Shown here piece by piece: positions 6,257 through 9,844 of a stretch of DNA of 9,844 nt. Positions within the stretch are counted from its first letter, which is position 1. Every line of letters begins with the position of its first letter. The translations under genes and the position numbers were made by a program. The notes below the pieces were generated by a model. The model ran no database searches and was not told the origin of the DNA. It was given only the letters and a program-made list of their open reading frames with translations. The DNA is taken from NCBI GenBank assembly GCA_045116915.1, contig JBGUMQ010000041.1, forward strand, positions 1-9,844, in the 5' to 3' direction. The stretch comes from UBA9732 sp045116915. Its GTDB lineage: Bacteria > Spirochaetota > Spirochaetia > Sphaerochaetales > Sphaerochaetaceae.

Positions 6257-6829
6257 GTGGAGAACGACAAACAGGCGCTCAGGAAAAGGATTCTGTCCGA
6301 ACTCAGGCAAACGCCCGGTCCCGACCCGGAGGTCGTGGCCGACAGGATCTGCGCCCTTGGGGAATACAGGGACGCCGCCGTGGCAGTGCTCTTCATCCCC
6401 CTGAAGTCCGAACCGGACATCTCCATGGTCATCGACCGGGCGGTCGCCGACGGGAAAACCGTGTTCGTCCCAGGGGAGGATGTCTGCACGTTCAGACAGG
6501 TCTCCGAAGACTGGAGGGAACATCTGGTGAGGCTCACCAACAATACATGCACGACGGACTCGCCTCTATTGAACATAAACGATTTGAAGAGTAGAATGAG
6601 CGGCGTTGGAAAAACGAAAGGAATTATCCTGGTACCCGGACTTGCCTTCACAGAATTCGGAACCAGACTTGGGAGAGGTGCAGGATATTATGACAGACTA
6701 CTCGATTTGATCTCGAACTCCGGTTCTTTGGATTTCACCGCGGTTGGAATCTGCAGGCAATCACAGCTGCTGGACAGCATCCCGCAGCAGCCACACGACA
6801 GAAAAGTCCGTATGGTAATCGCATTCTGA
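6257..6829 (+). CDS. fthC: 5-formyltetrahydrofolate cyclo-ligase
   Basis: The 190-residue cytosolic enzyme uses ATP to turn 5-formyl-THF into 5,10-methenyl-THF, returning a stored folate form to one-carbon metabolism. The length is normal for the family. An N-terminal basic helix (KQALRKRILSEL, 5-16) precedes 'VAVLFIPLKSEPDI', where substrate-contacting residues usually lie. The signature 'LVPGLAFTEFGTRLGRGAGYYDR' region (125-147) holds the nucleotide and folate loops, and 'AVGICRQSQLLDSIPQQPHD' (162-181) is the usual C-terminal block. The GTG start is chosen from its AAAGGGG site and because it gives the expected N-terminus. The gene starts just after the tRNA-Phe terminator, with no promoter visible between, so it may rely on read-through from the tRNA promoter. 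GC content falls sharply around base 6540, from about 65% to about 46%. Confidence 0.93.
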   Translation: MENDKQALRKRILSELRQTPGPDPEVVADRICALGEYRDAAVAVLFIPLKSEPDISMVIDRAVADGKTVFVPGEDVCTFRQVSEDWREHLVRLTNNTCTTDSPLLNINDLKSRMSGVGKTKGIILVPGLAFTEFGTRLGRGAGYYDRLLDLISNSGSLDFTAVGICRQSQLLDSIPQQPHDRKVRMVIAF

Positions 6830-6860
6830 CATTTGGATACTCAATAAACACAGGTTCATC

Positions 6861-8582
6861 ATGCGCAGACTATTTAGATACGCCCGGAAGCAGTGGAAGC
6901 TCTATCTGACGTCGATCGTTTTCCTCGTCATAGGAGTATATCTCAGCGCCATGGGTCCGAAATACATAAAACAGATAATCGACACATGCATAGTGGGCGG
7001 CCGCGGAGACCTTTTCTTCTCCATTGCCATCCCCATGCTGGTCGTCTATCTCGTCACCGGAGTCGCGAAGTACATACAGGAGTTCGCATCCGACTGCATA
7101 AGCTCGGCCATGCAGAGATGCATGCGTGAGGAGACCTTCCGCAGCATCCTGGCCGAGGACCAGTACTTCTTCAGGGAGAACAACCCCGGAGAGCTCATGA
7201 GCCGCACCAAGCAGGACATCGAGACGGTGGGATTCACCACAGGATTCATAACACTGTTCTTCATAGAGATCGTGTTCCACGTGGTCTACATGTCCTACTG
7301 CCTGATCAGCATCAACCCCAGCGGCGCGATACCGGCTCTGGTGATCATGCCCATCATAGGTGTGCTGGCGGTCCTCTCGGAGCCCAAGGGCGACAAGCTC
7401 TCGGACAAGAGGTCGGACGACATAGCCGACATGAACCAGAGCGCCACGGAGAGCCTGAGCGGGATCAGGACCGTCAAGGCCTTCGGACGCGAGCGCGAGG
7501 AGGCGGCAAGGTTCGACAAGAGCAACCGCTCGTTCTTCAGGCACTCGCTGAGGCTGGATTACCTGTGGGCGAACTGGACCACCCCGATGGAGGCGCTGGC
7601 AAGGATCATGCTCTATCTGGCGATCCTTCTCTCGGGCATCCAGGTCATCAGGGGAAAGATGACGCTCGGCGATCTTTCCGCGGTCACATCCTACACCAGC
7701 GAGCTGGCCTGGCCCATGATGGAGCTGGGCTGGCTGCTGACCGAGTTCGCCGCCGCAAGGGCATCGCTCAGGAAGATATCGAAGATCCTGGATTCAAAAC
7801 CCAGGATCAAGAGCGGTGAGAAACATCTGGACAAGCCCACCGGAGACCTGGAGTTCGACCATGTCACGCTCAAGGCCGACAACGGTGCCGTCATACTGGA
7901 CGATGTCTCATTCCACCTGAGAAACGGCAAATCCCTGGGTATCATGGGCGCCACAGGCAGCGGAAAGAGCACGATAGCCAACCTGACCATGCGTTTCCTG
8001 GATCCCTCGGAAGGCTGCATCAGGTCCGACGGGATAGACCTCAGGGAGCTGGATCTGGACAGCGCCAGGGCCGGAAAGGCCATTGTCACGCAGGACATCT
8101 TCCTCTTCTCCGACACCATAACATCCAACATGGACAAGGGTCAGAAAGGACTCCTGCAGCAGGAAGTCCTTGAGCAGGCGGCCATGGATGCCGCGGCGCA
8201 CGACTTCATCTCCAGGCTGGGTGAGGGCTACGAGACGGTCATCGGTGAAAAAGGCGTGGGTCTTTCCGGAGGCCAGAAGCAGAGGGTCTCCATTGCAAGG
8301 GCCTTCGCAAGCGGCAGACCGCTGCTGATCTTCGACGACGCCACATCCGCACTGGACATGGAGACGGAGAAGAAGGTGCAGAAGGCGATCAGGCACCACA
8401 GGAACCTGACCATGATGATAATCGCACACAGGATATCGGCGGTGCGCGATGCCGACGAGATCATGATCCTGGACCACGGGAAGGTCGTGGAGAGAGGCAC
8501 CCACGAGAGTCTGATGGCTCTGAAGGGAAACTACTACAAGACCTACATGACCCAGTATCCCGATGAAGAGGAGGAAGACTGA
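6861..8582 (+). CDS. ABC exporter half-transporter with degenerate catalytic site
   Basis: A 573-residue fused membrane/ATPase subunit. Residues 1-320 form the exporter-type membrane domain, with coupling features such as 'FFRENNPGELMSRTKQDIETV' and 'SLSGIRTVKAFGRE'. The nucleotide-binding domain follows: Walker A GATGSGKST (363-371), Q-loop Gln411 in 'IVTQDIFLFSDTI', signature LSGGQ (468-472), Walker B ending 'LLIFDDATSALD' (488-499) and H-loop His523. The usual catalytic Glu after the Walker B Asp is Asp493 here, and the A-loop aromatic is replaced by Ala339 in 'VTLKAD'. These changes mark the degenerate half of heterodimeric exporters such as BmrC, LmrC and TM287. The protein ends in an acidic tail (DEEEED) that also encodes the ribosome-binding site of the next gene. 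Substrate unknown; multidrug or lipid export is typical of the family. The gene begins 31 bases after the cyclo-ligase and has only a weak AGG site. Confidence 0.95.
   Translation: MRRLFRYARKQWKLYLTSIVFLVIGVYLSAMGPKYIKQIIDTCIVGGRGDLFFSIAIPMLVVYLVTGVAKYIQEFASDCISSAMQRCMREETFRSILAEDQYFFRENNPGELMSRTKQDIETVGFTTGFITLFFIEIVFHVVYMSYCLISINPSGAIPALVIMPIIGVLAVLSEPKGDKLSDKRSDDIADMNQSATESLSGIRTVKAFGREREEAARFDKSNRSFFRHSLRLDYLWANWTTPMEALARIMLYLAILLSGIQVIRGKMTLGDLSAVTSYTSELAWPMMELGWLLTEFAAARASLRKISKILDSKPRIKSGEKHLDKPTGDLEFDHVTLKADNGAVILDDVSFHLRNGKSLGIMGATGSGKSTIANLTMRFLDPSEGCIRSDGIDLRELDLDSARAGKAIVTQDIFLFSDTITSNMDKGQKGLLQQEVLEQAAMDAAAHDFISRLGEGYETVIGEKGVGLSGGQKQRVSIARAFASGRPLLIFDDATSALDMETEKKVQKAIRHHRNLTMMIIAHRISAVRDADEIMILDHGKVVERGTHESLMALKGNYYKTYMTQYPDEEEED
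8570..8575 (+). promoter_or_regulatory. Strong ribosome-binding site for second ABC gene
   Basis: GGAGGA, extended upstream as AGA, lies 6-7 bases before the ATG at 8582, inside the codons for the acidic tail of the first ABC subunit. With the TGATG stop/start overlap, it suggests that the two subunits are made in a coupled, roughly equal ratio. Confidence 0.7.
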
Positions 8583-9844
8583 TGGCTGTCAACACATATA
8601 AAGAAGACGAGAAAGTCTCCGATGTCAGCAACATCAAGACCCTTCTCCGCACGGTTTCGTACCTGAAGGAATACAAGTTCCAGACTGTCCTGGCGATACT
8701 CATGATCCTTGCGGAGACCCTGATAGTGGCGATCCTGCCCTCGTTCAGCGAACGTGCCGTGGACGTGGACATCGCCAACAGGGATGTGCGCGGGCTTGTC
8801 ACCACCATCTGCATCGCAACAGGCCTGGCGATCACCAGCTGGCTGCTGGCCATGGGTTTCAAGAAGATCCTGGCCAACGTCACGAACAAGATCGTATACG
8901 ACATCAGGCGCACGGCGTTCGACCACCTGCAGACCCTGTCGCTCTACTACTTCGACTCGAGGCCCACTGGAAAAATCCTCAGCCGTCTGATCAACGACGT
9001 GTCGTCGCTAAAGGAGATGTTCACAAGGCTCATCACCAGCCTCATCCCCAACCTGACGCTGATAATCGCCGTCGTGGTGATAATGCTCAGGGCCAACGCC
9101 ATACTGAGCCTTTCGGCGTTCCTCGTCGTGCCCCTGCTCGTCGTGAGCATCTACTTCGTCATGATCAAGAACTTCAAGAACTGGATGGACTTCAGGCAGA
9201 AGAACTCGAACATGAACGCCTACACGCACGAGTCCTACGCCGGGATCAAGGTCATCCAGGCCTTCAGCGCCGAGCGCGAGACCATCGCCGAGGGCGACAA
9301 GATCATGAAGGATGTCGAGAAATCATGGGTCAGGGCCGTCAGAAGGGCCGACCTGCTGAACATCGTCATCCACTGGTCCATGGGTATCGGATACTTCGTG
9401 CTGTACCTGTTCGCCGTCAGGTGGCTGAAGCTCGGCGAGACATCCGTCGGACAGCTGATCGCGTTCGCCTCCTACATCGCCCTCTTCTGGCAGCCCATCA
9501 GGTCCCTGGCGGCGACCTTCAACCAGTTCACCAACCAGGTCACCAGCGCCCAGAGGGTGTTCGAGCTGCTGGACACGCAGTCTATCCTCCAGGAAGTGCC
9601 GGATGCGGTGGACCTTGATGTCACCGACGGTGCGGTCGACTTCAGGAACATCACCTTCGCCTACCCCGACGAGCCCGATGTGGAGGTCATCCACGACCTG
9701 TCGCTCAGCGTGAAGCCGGGTGAGATGATAGCCCTTGTCGGTCCCACGGGAGCCGGAAAGACGACCATCGTGAACCTGATCTCCAGGTTCTACGACCCGG
9801 TCTCCGGCCAGGTGCTCATCGACGGCCAGGACATCTCCAAGGTC
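8582..9844 (+). CDS. ABC exporter half-transporter, partner subunit (cut by right edge)
   Basis: 421 codons are present and the frame stays open to the end of the window. After a short hydrophilic lead (MAVNTYKEDEKVSDVS) come six predicted membrane segments within about residues 35-310. They contain typical exporter features: 'HLQTLSLYYFDSRPTGKILSRLINDV' for the first coupling region and 'SYAGIKVIQAFSAERE' for the second. The nucleotide-binding domain starts near 345 ('VDFRNITFAYPDEP', A-loop Tyr361 intact) and has Walker A GPTGAGKTT (387-395). The sequence stops at 'IDGQDISKV', before the Q-loop, signature and Walker B. The start ATG shares one base with the upstream stop codon (TGATG). It is the natural heterodimer partner of the upstream subunit and should carry the canonical catalytic Glu, but that residue lies outside the window. 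Confidence 0.94.
   Translation, partial: MAVNTYKEDEKVSDVSNIKTLLRTVSYLKEYKFQTVLAILMILAETLIVAILPSFSERAVDVDIANRDVRGLVTTICIATGLAITSWLLAMGFKKILANVTNKIVYDIRRTAFDHLQTLSLYYFDSRPTGKILSRLINDVSSLKEMFTRLITSLIPNLTLIIAVVVIMLRANAILSLSAFLVVPLLVVSIYFVMIKNFKNWMDFRQKNSNMNAYTHESYAGIKVIQAFSAERETIAEGDKIMKDVEKSWVRAVRRADLLNIVIHWSMGIGYFVLYLFAVRWLKLGETSVGQLIAFASYIALFWQPIRSLAATFNQFTNQVTSAQRVFELLDTQSILQEVPDAVDLDVTDGAVDFRNITFAYPDEPDVEVIHDLSLSVKPGEMIALVGPTGAGKTTIVNLISRFYDPVSGQVLIDGQDISKV

Noticed and set aside
8570..8582. Purine-rich run GAGGAGGAAGA considered as a simple repeat.
   Set aside because: It is fully explained by the acidic C-terminus of the first ABC subunit and the ribosome-binding site of the next gene.

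Overview
The window looks like chromosomal DNA of a GC-rich bacterium, most likely a spirochaete (Spirochaetota). The main clue is alaS: the alanyl-tRNA synthetase is only 597 residues and stops right after its editing domain, with no C-Ala domain. This short form is what I recall from Treponema and Borrelia, whereas most bacteria have about 870-880 residues. A LolA-like carrier, a sigma70-type tRNA promoter and a rho-independent terminator rule out an archaeon. I cannot name the genus.

Left part, minus strand (6038 down to 1): six closely packed genes read leftwards. A divergent DprA-like Rossmann protein comes first, then alaS with its own strong promoter, then an M18 metallo-aminopeptidase. 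These are followed by three envelope genes: a COG4648-type integral membrane protein with a C-terminal extension, a LolA-like periplasmic carrier, and the N-terminus of an MMPL/RND-type exporter that runs off the left edge. The last three families are typical partners in aryl-polyene/FabF-type lipid gene clusters. The window therefore probably shows the start of such a cluster, joined by overlapping reading frames to the end of a housekeeping operon. The diagnostic ketosynthase, acyl-carrier and ligase genes are not visible here.

Centre (6039-6256): a divergent intergenic region holds a TTGACA-N17-TATACA promoter, a tRNA-Phe(GAA) gene without an encoded CCA, and a perfect 10-bp hairpin terminator with a GAGA loop and T-tail.

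Right part, plus strand (6257-9844): 5-formyltetrahydrofolate cyclo-ligase starts just after the tRNA terminator. It is followed by two ABC exporter half-transporters that overlap by one base. The first has an Asp in place of the catalytic Walker B Glu and lacks the A-loop aromatic, which marks the pair as a likely asymmetric heterodimer of the BmrCD/LmrCD/TM287-288 kind. The second runs off the right edge within its nucleotide-binding domain.

No mobile element, CRISPR array, or gene-free stretch over 300 bases was seen. The points most worth a second look are the envelope cluster fused to the alaS operon, the C-terminal extension of the COG4648 protein, the degenerate ABC half, the near-leaderless alaS promoter, the divergent DprA, and a low-GC patch across the cyclo-ligase/ABC junction.
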